Origin: Acidobacteriota bacterium
Lineage (GTDB): Bacteria > Acidobacteriota > Thermoanaerobaculia > Multivoradales > Multivoraceae
NCBI GenBank assembly: GCA_026707545.1
Contig: JAPOWR010000001.1
Coordinates: 2,509,778-2,573,777, forward strand
Reading direction: 5' to 3'
Length of the DNA stretch: 64,000 bases
The notes under the pieces are model-generated. The model made no database searches, was not told the origin of the DNA, and saw only the letters and a list, made by a program, of their open reading frames with translations. Numbering within the stretch: position 1 is the first letter of the stretch; each line of letters opens with the position of its first letter. Below are positions 7,559 through 16,007 of this stretch, in pieces. The translations under genes and the position numbers were made by a program.

Positions 7559-9349
7559 ATGAAGCGTAGCGCACCGGTCAGCGCAGTTCTGCTGTGCGCC
7601 CTGGGACTCGGCTGCGCCGGCGAGCAATCGCCCGAAGGCGGCGCCGGCGGCGCCGCGGAGCGTCCCAACATCGTCCTCGTCATGACGGACGACCAGGGCT
7701 ACGGCGATTTCGGCTTCGCCGGCAACCCGGTCGTCCAGACGCCGCATCTCGACGCCCTGGCCGCCGAGAGCGCGCAGGTCGAACGCTTCTACGTCAGCCC
7801 GGTCTGCACGCCGACGCGCGCCTCGCTGATGACGGGTCGCTACAACTACCGCACCCGCGCGATCGACACCTACATCGGCCGCGCGATGATGGAGCCCGAG
7901 GAAGTGACGATCGCCGAGATGCTCCGGGATGCCGGCTACGCCACCGGCATCTTCGGCAAGTGGCACCTCGGGGACAACTACCCGCTACGTGCCATGGACC
8001 AGGGCTTCGAGGAAAGCCTGGTTCACCGGGGCGGCGGCATCGGCCAGCCCTCCGACCCGCCCGGCGGCGAGGGCAAGTACACGGATGCCGTGCTGTTCCG
8101 CAACGGGACGCGGGAGGAGACGACCGGCTACTGCACCGACGTCTACTTCGACGCCGCGTTCGACTTCATGGAACTTGCCGCTGCGGAAGGACGGCCCTTC
8201 TTCGCCTACGTGCCGACGAACGCCCCCCACGGCCCGTTCCACGACGTGCCGGAGGACTGGCTGGAGCACTACAGGCAGACGGATCTGACCGCGGCGCTCC
8301 CCGATCCCGGCCAGGCCAGCGATCAGGTCCTCGACCGGCTGGCCCGGAGCTTCGCGATGATCAGCAACATCGACGACAACGTCGGACGACTGACGGCGAG
8401 GCTCGAGGCGCTGGGTCTAGCGGACAACACGCTCCTCGTCTTCCTGGTCGACAACGGACCGGATCGTGACCGCTACAACGCGGGGCTTCGGGGCCGCAAG
8501 GGAACCCTCTTCGAGGGCGGCATCCGGTCGCCCCTGCTTGCGCGCTGGCCCGGCCGGTTGCCCACCGGAGGCGAGCCGGCCGACCGGATCGCTGCCCACA
8601 TCGACATCGCCCCGACCCTGCTCGACGCCGCCGGCGTTGAAGCCCCGGCCGGCCTGCACCTCGACGGCCGCAGTCTGCTCGGTCTGCTGGCCGGCCACGT
8701 CGACACCTCGACCTGGCCCGACCGGACCCTCTACCTGCAGTTTCACCGAGGGAACGAACCGATCCCGCTCCACTCCTTCGCCGCGGTCGGCCAGCGCTAC
8801 AAGCTGGTCCACCCCTCGCCACGCGGCGAAGGGGACTGGAACGGCGAACTGACCCTCGAGCTCTACGACCTCGAGACCGATCCGGGCGAGACCCGCAACC
8901 TGATCGCCGAGCAGCCCGACGTGGCCGCAGAGATGCGCGACGCCTACCTGGCGTGGTTCGAGGACGTGAGCTCGACCCGGCCGGACAACTACGCGCCGCC
9001 GCGGATCGTCGTCGGCACGGATCACGAGCAGGTCACCGTCCTCACTCGCCAGGACTGGCGGCGGATCACCGACGATCAGGGCTGGCGGCCGACCTCACGC
9101 GGCCGCTGGCTGCTGAGCGCCTCGGAGGACGCGACGTTCGATATCGAGGTGCGGCTGGTCGCCGGCTCCGCCGGTCCGGTGCTCCTCGACGTTAGCGACC
9201 GGGAACTGAGCCAGGACCTGGCCTCGGACCAGCAGACCGCGACGTTTGAAGAGGTCCCGGTCCCGGCCGGCGACTTCGCGATCAGCGCCGCGGCCGGCGA
9301 AGGCGAGGAACGGCGAGGAGCGCACCAGGTCGTCCTGCGGCGGCGCTAA
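7559..9349 (+). CDS. Sulfatase lipoprotein (arylsulfatase A type)
   Basis: 596 residues. A lipobox (LGLGC, Cys19) predicts a lipoprotein. The sulfatase domain begins PNIVLVMTDDQGYGD (metal-binding Asp pair). The formylglycine signature is C83-T-P-T-R87, so it is a Cys-type sulfatase that needs formylglycine-generating enzyme. GIFGKWHLGD and FLVDNGPDRDRY supply further active-site residues. The last roughly 100 residues form an extra beta-rich domain beyond the usual catalytic and C-terminal subdomains. It should remove sulfate esters from a glycan or aryl substrate at the cell surface. No sugar hydrolase flanks it, so the substrate is open. Confidence 0.92.
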   Translation: MKRSAPVSAVLLCALGLGCAGEQSPEGGAGGAAERPNIVLVMTDDQGYGDFGFAGNPVVQTPHLDALAAESAQVERFYVSPVCTPTRASLMTGRYNYRTRAIDTYIGRAMMEPEEVTIAEMLRDAGYATGIFGKWHLGDNYPLRAMDQGFEESLVHRGGGIGQPSDPPGGEGKYTDAVLFRNGTREETTGYCTDVYFDAAFDFMELAAAEGRPFFAYVPTNAPHGPFHDVPEDWLEHYRQTDLTAALPDPGQASDQVLDRLARSFAMISNIDDNVGRLTARLEALGLADNTLLVFLVDNGPDRDRYNAGLRGRKGTLFEGGIRSPLLARWPGRLPTGGEPADRIAAHIDIAPTLLDAAGVEAPAGLHLDGRSLLGLLAGHVDTSTWPDRTLYLQFHRGNEPIPLHSFAAVGQRYKLVHPSPRGEGDWNGELTLELYDLETDPGETRNLIAEQPDVAAEMRDAYLAWFEDVSSTRPDNYAPPRIVVGTDHEQVTVLTRQDWRRITDDQGWRPTSRGRWLLSASEDATFDIEVRLVAGSAGPVLLDVSDRELSQDLASDQQTATFEEVPVPAGDFAISAAAGEGEERRGAHQVVLRRR

Positions 9350-9382
9350 CACCTGGGCTGGCTCTGCTAACCTCCGCAGCCA

Positions 9383-9760
9383 ATGCTGCGCCGAGCCGGT
9401 TCGCCACTCGCCGTCGTCAACGCACTCGCACTGACGACCGTCACCCTGCTCACTGGAGCCTGGGACGTGGGTGGCCACGGTCACGACGTGATCGCGGCGA
9501 ACGCCGCCTACTGCGTGGTCGACCACGAGGCGGAGGCCTCCGCCATCGCCGATGGCACCACGCTCGGCCAGGCCGCGGCGCCGCACGACCACTCTTGCGT
9601 CGCATGCAAACTGGGCCGCACGAAGACCATCGAGGATCGCAAGGCCTCGATCGCCCGACCGCTCGAACTCTCCTCGACCGCGTCAGGATCCGACTACGGA
9701 CACGGCCCGAGCCGTGGCGAGCGTTGGCAGCACACCGCGCGCGGGCCGCCGCTGGCCTGA
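9383..9760 (+). CDS. Small exported His/Cys-motif protein, receptor-associated (copy 1)
   Basis: 125 residues. A hydrophobic N-terminal segment (VVNALALTTVTLLTGAWD) acts as signal peptide or anchor. The mature part has a lone GHGH and then APHDHSCVACKLG near residue 70; H-x-H-S-C-V-A-C looks like a metal site. A second copy with the same architecture lies at 12645-13031, and each is followed by a His/Asp-loop TonB receptor. I do not recognise a named family; the Cys/His cluster recalls small periplasmic DUF2946-like proteins. Role inferred from context: metal chaperone or sensor for the receptor. The Pro/Arg-rich tail is not conserved. Confidence 0.7.
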   Translation: MLRRAGSPLAVVNALALTTVTLLTGAWDVGGHGHDVIAANAAYCVVDHEAEASAIADGTTLGQAAAPHDHSCVACKLGRTKTIEDRKASIARPLELSSTASGSDYGHGPSRGERWQHTARGPPLA

Positions 9761-9974
9761 GTCGACACGTCTCCGATCCGCGCTGAGCGCGAAGCGTCGG
9801 AGCCGCCCCTCGCCGGGGACCATGGCGGCGACGACGCGATCAGCCCCTAGCTGATCCCACGGAGTCGCCGCATCGCGCCGCCGACCATTTCGGCGCACTG
9901 CCACCGCCGCGGAATCCGCAGCCAGCGCTACAACACCCTTCGACTCGGACTGAACGACCCAGGAACTCGAAACC
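9761..9974 (+). promoter_or_regulatory. Structured leader upstream of TonB receptor copy 1
   Basis: This 214-base gap between the small protein and the receptor aligns with the leader of copy 2 (13032-13292). A perfect 7-bp palindrome with a 5-base loop lies at 9838-9844/9850-9856 (GATCAGC/GCTGATC). The last part before the ATG (about 9951-9970, ACTCGGACTGAAC then AGGAACTC) is nearly identical in both copies. The change to GGTCAGC/GCTGACC in copy 2 keeps pairing. This could be an RNA element or a dimeric repressor operator such as a Zur-like site; I cannot tell which. Confidence 0.5.
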
Positions 9975-12518
9975 ATGCTCGCCAACCACACCAAGGCCAT
10001 GAACTCCCATCCGCGGCGCCGGCACCACCGGCGTCAGGCGGTTACAGGCGCCATTCTCTGCGCCCTCGCCCTCCTCCTCATTCCAGCGACGGCCGCCGCC
10101 CAGGACACTGGTTCCGTCATCGGCTCCGTCGAAACGCACGGCGAGAGAATCGTGCTCGCCGTGGCACGCATCCCCGAGCTTGGCATCAGCACCGCGGGGT
10201 CCACCGACGGTGGGTTCCGGCTCGACGAGGGGCCGGCCGGCACCTGGCTCGTGGTCGTCGAGATTCCCGCCTTCGGCACGGCGAGCGAAACCGTCACCGT
10301 GGCAGGCGGCGACGAGGTGGATGTCCAGCTCGAAATGCGTCACGGGACGCACTTCGACGAGGTCGTCGTCACCGCGACCGGCGACCAGCGCCGCGCCTCC
10401 GAGCTGGCGAATCCCGTCTCCGTGCTGTCCGGCCCGGACCTCCAACTACGTCTTGGCGCCACATTGGGCGAGACGCTGGAAGGCGAACCAGGCGTGCACT
10501 CGACGTCGTTCGTCCCCGGCGCCGGCCGGCCGATCATTCGCGGCCTGAGCGGCGCCCGGATCCGCGTCATGGAAAACGGACTCGACACCGGCGACGCCTC
10601 CGTCGTCAGCGCCGACCACGCCGTGACCTTCGAACCGGCGCATTCCGAACAGATCGAGGTGCTGCGCGGACCCGCCACGCTCCGTTTCGGTTCCGAGGCA
10701 ATCGGCGGCGCGGTCAACATGGTCGACGGCCGGATCCCGAGCGAGAAGCCTGTCAGCGCGCTGAGAGGCACGATCGACCTTCGCGGCGGGTCCGTGGCCG
10801 ACGAGCGAATGGGCGCGATCCATCTCGACGGCGGCGGCGGTGAATGGGCCTGGCACCTGGGCGCCGTGAGCCGGGAAACCGATCCGTATGAGATCCCCGG
10901 CTACGCACAGGTCGAGGAGGAGCACGACGATCACGACGACCACGACGACCACGACGAAGACGAAGATCACGACGACGAGGACGAGGACCACGACGACCAC
11001 GAAGACGAGGATCACGACGAGCACGACCACGAAGAGCACGAAGACGAGAACCCCTTCGGGATCGTTCCGAACACGGATCTGATGACCGAGAGCGGGCGCT
11101 TCGGCTTCACCCGCTTCTTCGGCGACCGTGGCTCGATCGGCATCTCGGTCAGTGGTTTCGACACGAACTACGGGCTCCCGCCCGGCGCCCACGCTCATCA
11201 CGAACACGAGGATGAGCACGACCACGACGACGACCACGACGACGACCACGACGACGACGAGGATCACGACGACGACGAGGATCACGACGAGGACCACGAG
11301 GACGAAGACCACGACGACCACGAGGACGAACACGGGCACGAGGAGGAGGAACTCCCGATCCGCGTCGACATGAGGCAGCGCCGCGTGGACCTCCGGGCCG
11401 AAGCCCTGCCGATGGCGGGCGCCTTCCAGAAGATCGAGGTCCGGATGACGGGAACCGACTACGAGCACGTCGAGCTCGAGGGCCCCGACGTCGGCACGAC
11501 ATTCTCCAACGACTACCTCGAGACACGGCTCGAGATGTTCCAGCGCGAGCGGGGCCGAAGCCGCGGCTCCGTCGGCCTCCAGTACTCGGACCGCGATCTC
11601 GCCGCCATCGGCGAGGAAGCCTTCGTTCCGCCGACACAGTCCCAGGGATGGGCTCTCTTCACCTCGCAGGAGATCGAGGCCGGTCCCGTCCGCTGGCAGT
11701 TCGGCGCTCGCTTCGAGCAGCTCGACCACAATCCAGTGAGTTCTCGGGACACCTCGCACGACGGCGTGTCCGCTTCAGCGGGCCTGGTCTGGGACGCCGG
11801 CTCCGACTGGACGCTAGGCGTTTCGGTCGCCCGCTCGGCCCGCCTGCCCGCGGCGGAGGAGCTCCATTCCGACGGCCTGCACGTCGCCACCCTGAGCTAC
11901 GAGGTCGGTGACCCGAACCTGGAGAACGAGGTCGGCACCGGGTTCGACGTGTCGCTGCGCAAGACGGAAGGGCTGCTGACCGGCGAACTGACGCTCTTCA
12001 GCCAGAGCTTCAGCGACTTCATCTACCAGCGGTTCACCGGCGAAGAGGAGGACGGGTTCGCCGTCCTCCGCTACACCCAGGCCGACGCCTCCACCGAAGG
12101 GGCCGAACTCCGGCTCCGGCTGGAGCTGCTCGACCGGAACGACCATCACCTGCACATCCAGGCGATCGCGGACACGGTCGACGCCGAGCTGGACGCGGGC
12201 GGCAACCTGCCACGGATTCCGCCGATGAGCTTCGGCGCCGGCCTCCACTACCACGGCCATCACTGGCGCGCCGCGGTGGAAGGTCGCTGGTTCGACGACC
12301 AGAACGACGTCGCTGAACTGGAGACCCCAACCGAGGGCTACACGCTGGTCAACGCCCACGTCGGGCGGCGCTTCATCCTCGGCAACCAGATCCTCGACGT
12401 GCTGCTGCGGGGCCGCAACCTGACGGACGAGGAAGCGCGCGTGCACACGTCGTTCCTGAAGAACTTCAGACCGCTGCCCGGCAGGGACGTCACCCTGTCG
12501 GCCCGGTTCTGGTTCTAG
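9975..12518 (+). CDS. ZnuD-like TonB-dependent receptor with His/Asp-rich loops (copy 1)
   Basis: 847 residues. A signal peptide ends at ATAAAQDTG, followed by a short carboxypeptidase-regulatory-like beta domain (about 45-115). A plug begins at FDEVVVTAT and contains GRPIIRGLSGARIRVMENG and EQIEVLRGPATLRFGSEAIGG, the wording typical of ZnuD-type zinc receptors. Two loops are almost pure His/Asp/Glu (residues about 314-358 and 406-459). The barrel ends with LPGRDVTLSARFWF, the aromatic C-terminal outer-membrane signature. His-rich loops in ZnuD capture zinc, so zinc (or another divalent metal) uptake is the likely job. It is paralogous to the gene at 13293. Confidence 0.88.
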   Translation: MLANHTKAMNSHPRRRHHRRQAVTGAILCALALLLIPATAAAQDTGSVIGSVETHGERIVLAVARIPELGISTAGSTDGGFRLDEGPAGTWLVVVEIPAFGTASETVTVAGGDEVDVQLEMRHGTHFDEVVVTATGDQRRASELANPVSVLSGPDLQLRLGATLGETLEGEPGVHSTSFVPGAGRPIIRGLSGARIRVMENGLDTGDASVVSADHAVTFEPAHSEQIEVLRGPATLRFGSEAIGGAVNMVDGRIPSEKPVSALRGTIDLRGGSVADERMGAIHLDGGGGEWAWHLGAVSRETDPYEIPGYAQVEEEHDDHDDHDDHDEDEDHDDEDEDHDDHEDEDHDEHDHEEHEDENPFGIVPNTDLMTESGRFGFTRFFGDRGSIGISVSGFDTNYGLPPGAHAHHEHEDEHDHDDDHDDDHDDDEDHDDDEDHDEDHEDEDHDDHEDEHGHEEEELPIRVDMRQRRVDLRAEALPMAGAFQKIEVRMTGTDYEHVELEGPDVGTTFSNDYLETRLEMFQRERGRSRGSVGLQYSDRDLAAIGEEAFVPPTQSQGWALFTSQEIEAGPVRWQFGARFEQLDHNPVSSRDTSHDGVSASAGLVWDAGSDWTLGVSVARSARLPAAEELHSDGLHVATLSYEVGDPNLENEVGTGFDVSLRKTEGLLTGELTLFSQSFSDFIYQRFTGEEEDGFAVLRYTQADASTEGAELRLRLELLDRNDHHLHIQAIADTVDAELDAGGNLPRIPPMSFGAGLHYHGHHWRAAVEGRWFDDQNDVAELETPTEGYTLVNAHVGRRFILGNQILDVLLRGRNLTDEEARVHTSFLKNFRPLPGRDVTLSARFWF
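10914..11048 (+). repeat. His/Asp/Glu-coding low-complexity loop 1, receptor copy 1
   Basis: In-frame reiteration of GAC, CAC, GAG and GAA codons encoding an H-D-D type repeat within the receptor barrel. Such tracts expand and contract by slippage; the matching tract in copy 2 has a different unit order. The likely role is surface metal capture. Confidence 0.85.
11188..11352 (+). repeat. His/Asp/Glu-coding low-complexity loop 2, receptor copy 1
   Basis: Second acidic and histidine-rich tract of the same receptor, beginning after PPGAHAHHEHE and ending at HEEEELP. It is separated from the first by about 47 ordinary barrel residues, so two neighbouring extracellular loops are both loaded. Confidence 0.85.
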
Positions 12519-12540
12519 AGGCGGATTCAAAGCAGGCCCG

Positions 12541-12575
12541 AGGGCTGTCCGGCATCCCAACCGCCGGACAGCCCT
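12541..12575 (+). terminator. Intrinsic terminator after receptor copy 1
   Basis: A perfect 13-bp inverted repeat (AGGGCTGTCCGGC at 12541-12553, complement at 12563-12575) with a 9-base loop, starting 23 bases after the receptor stop. Only a weak T-rich stretch (TTCGTT) follows. It would separate the first small-protein/receptor unit from the second. Confidence 0.7.
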
Positions 12576-12644
12576 TCGTTCCCGGCAGCGCGCCGCTAGG
12601 CCGATGCATCTCTCGTTCGCAACATCAACGCACCCCGCAAGTTC

Positions 12645-13031
12645 ATGAACCGCTCCGCGTCGCACCGGTCCCGCTCGCCTCTCATCATCATCAACGCCCT
12701 CGCGCTGACAATCGTCACGCTCGTCACGGGCGCCTGGGACACGGTCTGCCACGACGACGACGCGCCGGTGAGCAACGCCCGGTTCGCGATCGGCAACGAA
12801 GCCGAGGCCACCGGGGCCACAAACCACACCAGCCTCGCCAGCGCCTCGGCGCCGCACGAACACTCCTGCGTCGCCTGCCGGATCGGATCCTCGAAGTCGG
12901 CCGAGATCGGCAGGAGCTCCGTCTCCAGGCCGCTCGACCTCGCTTCGGCCGCGGCCAGGCCCGAGAACGACGGCAGCGCCCGCCGCGGCGCGACCAGGCA
13001 ACAGGCCGCTCGCGGTCCGCCCCAAAGCTGA
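12645..13031 (+). CDS. Small exported His/Cys-motif protein, receptor-associated (copy 2)
   Basis: 128 residues, paralogue of the protein at 9383. The shared parts are the N-terminal hydrophobic segment (INALALTIVTLVTGAWD) and the APHEHSCVACRIG motif; the rest has diverged strongly, which points to selection on the H-x-H-S-C-V-A-C site. Between them lies HDDDAP, a short acidic-His run. The tail ends in ARGPPQS against ARGPPLA in copy 1. As in copy 1, a conserved leader and a ZnuD-like receptor follow. Function inferred only: periplasmic metal handling linked to the receptor. Confidence 0.7.
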   Translation: MNRSASHRSRSPLIIINALALTIVTLVTGAWDTVCHDDDAPVSNARFAIGNEAEATGATNHTSLASASAPHEHSCVACRIGSSKSAEIGRSSVSRPLDLASAAARPENDGSARRGATRQQAARGPPQS

Positions 13032-13292
13032 GTCGACAGCGGCTCCGACCCGCGCAGTAGCTCGCAGCCTCGGAGCCTCCGGAAAGCAGACCAGGCGTCA
13101 CCCGCCCCACGTCGGGGCGATGGCGGCGACGCCATCGCGGTCAGCAGTAGCTGACCCAACGGAATCGCAGCGTCGCGCTGCGGAGAAGTTCGGCGCGCTT
13201 GCCACCGATGCGAATCCGCAGCCAGCGCCACACCACCCCTTCGAAACGGAGGGGCTCTCGACTCGGACTGAACTACGCAGGAACTCAACACC
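13032..13292 (+). promoter_or_regulatory. Structured leader upstream of TonB receptor copy 2
   Basis: A 261-base gap homologous to 9761-9974. Perfect stems: GATGGCG/CGCCATC with a GCGA loop (13119-13125/13130-13136) and GGTCAGC/GCTGACC with an AGTA loop (13139-13145/13150-13156). A third stem CGCAGCG/CGCTGCG follows around 13166-13182. The second stem corresponds to the palindrome at 9838-9856, with a G-C pair replacing an A-T pair. It is either a conserved RNA fold or a palindromic operator. Confidence 0.5.
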
Positions 13293-15833
13293 ATGCTCGC
13301 TACCTACACCACGTTCTCGAACTCCCATCTCCGGCGCCGGCCTTGCTGGCGCCGGCCAGTGACGGCCGCCACTTTCTGCGCCCTTGCCCTCCTTCTCAAT
13401 CCTCCAACAGCCAGCGGTCAGGCGACGGGATCCATCGCCGGAACGGTCAGCAGCCCCGGTGAGGCCGGCATCTCGCTCGCCGTCGCCCGACTCACCGAGT
13501 TGTCCCTCAGCGCCTCGGTGGCCGTGGACGGGACGTTTCGCTTCGACGCCGTGCCTCCCGGCACGTATCTCCTGGTCGTCGACATCCCGTCGGTCGGCCT
13601 GACCAGCGAGCCGATCACCGTCTCCGCCGGCCGCGAGACGACTGTCGAGCTGGAGTACGATCACTTCACCCACTTCGACGAGATCGTCGTCACCGCCTCC
13701 GGCGGTCTCCGCAACGAGTCCGAGCTGCCGAACGCAATCTCCGTGTTGGGCGGCGCCGACCTGCAATTGCGCATGGGGGCGACGCTGGGCGAGACTCTCG
13801 CGGGGGCGCCGGGCCTTTCCTCGACCGCGTTCGTGCCGGGGGCGGCGCGACCGATCATCCGCGGCCTGTCGAGCGCCCGTGTTCGGGTTCTCAACGGCGG
13901 CATGGGCACCGGTGACGTCTCCGTCGAGAGCCTCGATCACGCGGTCACCTCCGACCCGCTCCTGGCCGAGCAGATCGAGGTGCTGAGAGGTCCGGCCACG
14001 CTCCGCTACGGCTCGGGCGCCATCGGCGGCGCCGTGAACGTCGTCGACGGTCGCATTCCAGCCAACCGGGCGGCAAAGACCTTCGGCGGCAGGATCGACC
14101 TGGTCGGGGGTTCGGCTGCCGGCGAGAGGACGGGCGCACTCCAGCTGAACGGCGGCGGCGGCGAATGGGCCTGGCACATCGGGGCTGTCAGTCGTCAGAC
14201 CGATCCGTACGAGATCCCGGGCTACGCCCGCCTCGAGGATGAACACGACGACCATGGCGACGAGGACCATGACGACCACGAGGACGAAGACCACGACGAT
14301 CACGACGACGAGGATCACGACGATCACGACGACGAGGATCACGACGACCACGAAGAGCACGAGGAAGAGAACAGCTTCGGCATCGTCCCGAACACGGACC
14401 TCATGACCGAGAGCGGCCGGTTCGGCTTCACCCGCTTCTTCGGCGACCGCGGTTTCCTGGGTGTCTCATTCAGCGGCTTCCGCACGGACTACGGTATTCC
14501 CCCCGGCGCCCACAGCCACGCGCATGATCACGGCGCCCAGGAGGACCATGACGACCACGACGACCATGGCCACGAGGACGAGGACCACGACGATCACGGC
14601 CACGAGGACGAGGACCATGACGACCACGACGACCACGGCGAGGAGGAAGAGCACCATGAAGACGGTGACATTCGCCTGGACATGAAGCAGCAGCGCGTCG
14701 ACCTCAGATCCAGCGTCTACCTGTCCGGGCCCGCCTTGGAGAGGCTCGAAGTGCAGATCTCAGGAACGGACTACGAACACGTCGAGTTCGAGAGCGGCCA
14801 CACCGGCGTCCAGTACACGAACGACCTGCTGGAGACGCGGGTCGAGTTGTTCCGGCGCGAGCAGGGCGGAAGCCGGGGCAGCTTCGGGTTCCAGCACGTG
14901 AACCGCGAACTCGCCGCGGTCGGCGCCGAGGCCTTCATCCCCCCGACCCAATCGAACACCTGGGCCGTCTTCACGTCCCAGGAGATCGAAAGGGGCTCGG
15001 TTCGCTGGCAGTTCGGCGCCCGCGTCGAGCAGGCCGAACACATCACGCTGAACGAACCGGAGTCGTCCGACGACGAGGGCGTTTCCGCGTCGGCCGGCAT
15101 GGTCTGGACGGCCAGCGAGGCGTGGAACCTCGGTTTGTCCGCCACCCGCTCAGTTCGTCTCCCCAGCCCGGGAGAACTGTTCTCGCACGGCGCCCACATA
15201 CCCACCCGGACCTTCGACATAGGCGATCCCGATCTGGACCAGGAAGTCGGCGCCGGTCTCGACCTCACGCTGCGCAAGGAGGAAGGAGCCATCCAGGGCA
15301 AGCTGACGCTGTTCCGGCAGGACTTCCAGGACTTCATCTACCACGCGTTCACCGGCACGGAGCTCGCGGGCTTCCCGGTCACCATCTACAGTCAGGCCGA
15401 CGCGACGATGAGCGGCGCCGAGCTCCACGCGCGGATCGAGCTGGCGGATTGGAATGGGCATGACCTGCACATGGAGATCCTGGGTGACACGGTCGACGCC
15501 GAGTTCGACGAAGGCGGCAACCTCCCGAGAATTCCACCCCTGAGCCTGGGCGCCGGCCTCCACTACCACGGCCACGACTGGCGGGCAGCGGTCGAGTGGC
15601 GCTGGGTCGACGACCAGAACGATGTCGCGGAGCAGGAGACGCCAACCGACGGCTACACGATGCTGAACGCCCACGTCGGCCGTCGCTTCACGCTCAAGAA
15701 CCAGATCTTCGACGTGCTGCTGCGGGGGCGGAACCTGACCGACGAGGAAGCCCGGGTGCATACGTCCCTCCTGAAGACGTTCGCGCCCCTGCCGGGGAGG
15801 GACGTCACGCTGTCGGCGCGAATCTGGTTCTGA
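13293..15833 (+). CDS. ZnuD-like TonB-dependent receptor with His/Asp-rich loops (copy 2)
   Basis: 846 residues, collinear with the receptor at 9975. Signal peptide, regulatory-like beta domain, then a plug with FDEIVVTASGG, ARPIIRGLSSARVRVLNGG and EQIEVLRGPATLRYGSGAIGG. His/Asp-rich loops lie at residues about 316-359 and 407-459; the end is LPGRDVTLSARIWF. Length and loop positions match copy 1 almost residue for residue, while the loop sequences differ (more HGHED here, more HDDDHDD in copy 1). Retention of two diverged copies suggests different affinity or metal range. An imperfect GGGCCC stem (15836-15842/15862-15868) follows the stop and may terminate transcription. Confidence 0.88.
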   Translation: MLATYTTFSNSHLRRRPCWRRPVTAATFCALALLLNPPTASGQATGSIAGTVSSPGEAGISLAVARLTELSLSASVAVDGTFRFDAVPPGTYLLVVDIPSVGLTSEPITVSAGRETTVELEYDHFTHFDEIVVTASGGLRNESELPNAISVLGGADLQLRMGATLGETLAGAPGLSSTAFVPGAARPIIRGLSSARVRVLNGGMGTGDVSVESLDHAVTSDPLLAEQIEVLRGPATLRYGSGAIGGAVNVVDGRIPANRAAKTFGGRIDLVGGSAAGERTGALQLNGGGGEWAWHIGAVSRQTDPYEIPGYARLEDEHDDHGDEDHDDHEDEDHDDHDDEDHDDHDDEDHDDHEEHEEENSFGIVPNTDLMTESGRFGFTRFFGDRGFLGVSFSGFRTDYGIPPGAHSHAHDHGAQEDHDDHDDHGHEDEDHDDHGHEDEDHDDHDDHGEEEEHHEDGDIRLDMKQQRVDLRSSVYLSGPALERLEVQISGTDYEHVEFESGHTGVQYTNDLLETRVELFRREQGGSRGSFGFQHVNRELAAVGAEAFIPPTQSNTWAVFTSQEIERGSVRWQFGARVEQAEHITLNEPESSDDEGVSASAGMVWTASEAWNLGLSATRSVRLPSPGELFSHGAHIPTRTFDIGDPDLDQEVGAGLDLTLRKEEGAIQGKLTLFRQDFQDFIYHAFTGTELAGFPVTIYSQADATMSGAELHARIELADWNGHDLHMEILGDTVDAEFDEGGNLPRIPPLSLGAGLHYHGHDWRAAVEWRWVDDQNDVAEQETPTDGYTMLNAHVGRRFTLKNQIFDVLLRGRNLTDEEARVHTSLLKTFAPLPGRDVTLSARIWF
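14238..14370 (+). repeat. His/Asp/Glu-coding low-complexity loop 1, receptor copy 2
   Basis: In-frame tract coding for H-D-D-E type units, at the same residue position as the first tract of copy 1 but with a different unit order. This suggests independent expansion or gene conversion followed by slippage. Confidence 0.82.
14511..14669 (+). repeat. His/Asp/Glu-coding low-complexity loop 2, receptor copy 2
   Basis: Second tract of this receptor, with a repeated D-H-G-H-E-D-E-D-H-D unit. It follows the same PPGAH entry sequence as in copy 1. Confidence 0.82.
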
Positions 15834-15876
15834 ACCGGGCCCTGGGGCGACGCCTCTGACGGGGCCCGACAGGGGA

Positions 15877-15882
15877 TATACT
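15877..15882 (+). promoter_or_regulatory. -10-like element of tRNA-Glu copy 1
   Basis: TATACT, 46 bases before the tRNA 5' end. The block from here to the tRNA 3' end is almost identical at 30479-30605, including this hexamer, which supports a conserved promoter and leader. No convincing -35 box is visible. Confidence 0.5.
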
Positions 15883-15928
15883 CCGCGGCTCGACAGCGGT
15901 CGGCACCGCAGCCACGGCCCGATTCCGC

Positions 15929-16005
15929 GTCCCCATCGTCTAGCCAGGTCAGGACTCCAGCCTTTCAAGCTGGCAACACGGGTTCGAATCCCGTTGGGGA
16001 CACCA
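15929..16005 (+). tRNA. tRNA-Glu (anticodon UUC), CCA encoded
   Basis: Acceptor stem GTCCCCA pairs with TGGGGAC. Anticodon stem CCAGC/GCTGG encloses CTTTCAA, so the anticodon is TTC (Glu). The T-arm is CGGGTTCGAATCCCG. Discriminator A at 16002 is followed by an encoded CCA (16003-16005). It is identical to the copy at 30531 except for one acceptor base, where this copy has the better pair and the genomic CCA. It is therefore the likelier ancestral, functional gene. Confidence 0.95.
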
Positions 16006-16007
16006 TC

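Noticed and set aside
9838..9945. Possible cobalamin riboswitch (GCTGATCC, then GCCACCG, then AATCCGCAGCCAGCG; similar at 13150-13240).
   Set aside because: A few words resemble the B12 consensus, but the GGGAAGG core and the final ACCTGCC box are missing and spacing is wrong. The receptors also look like metal receptors, not BtuB.
9844..11355. CRISPR-like periodic repeats in the receptor genes.
   Set aside because: The periodicity comes from in-frame His/Asp codons within a coding sequence; there are no unique spacers or cas genes.
10446..11759. Long minus-strand frame opposite receptor copy 1, rich in Val and Leu.
   Set aside because: It is the antisense reading of the His/Asp codon repeats (GTC, GTG, CTC) and looks like a membrane protein only for that reason.
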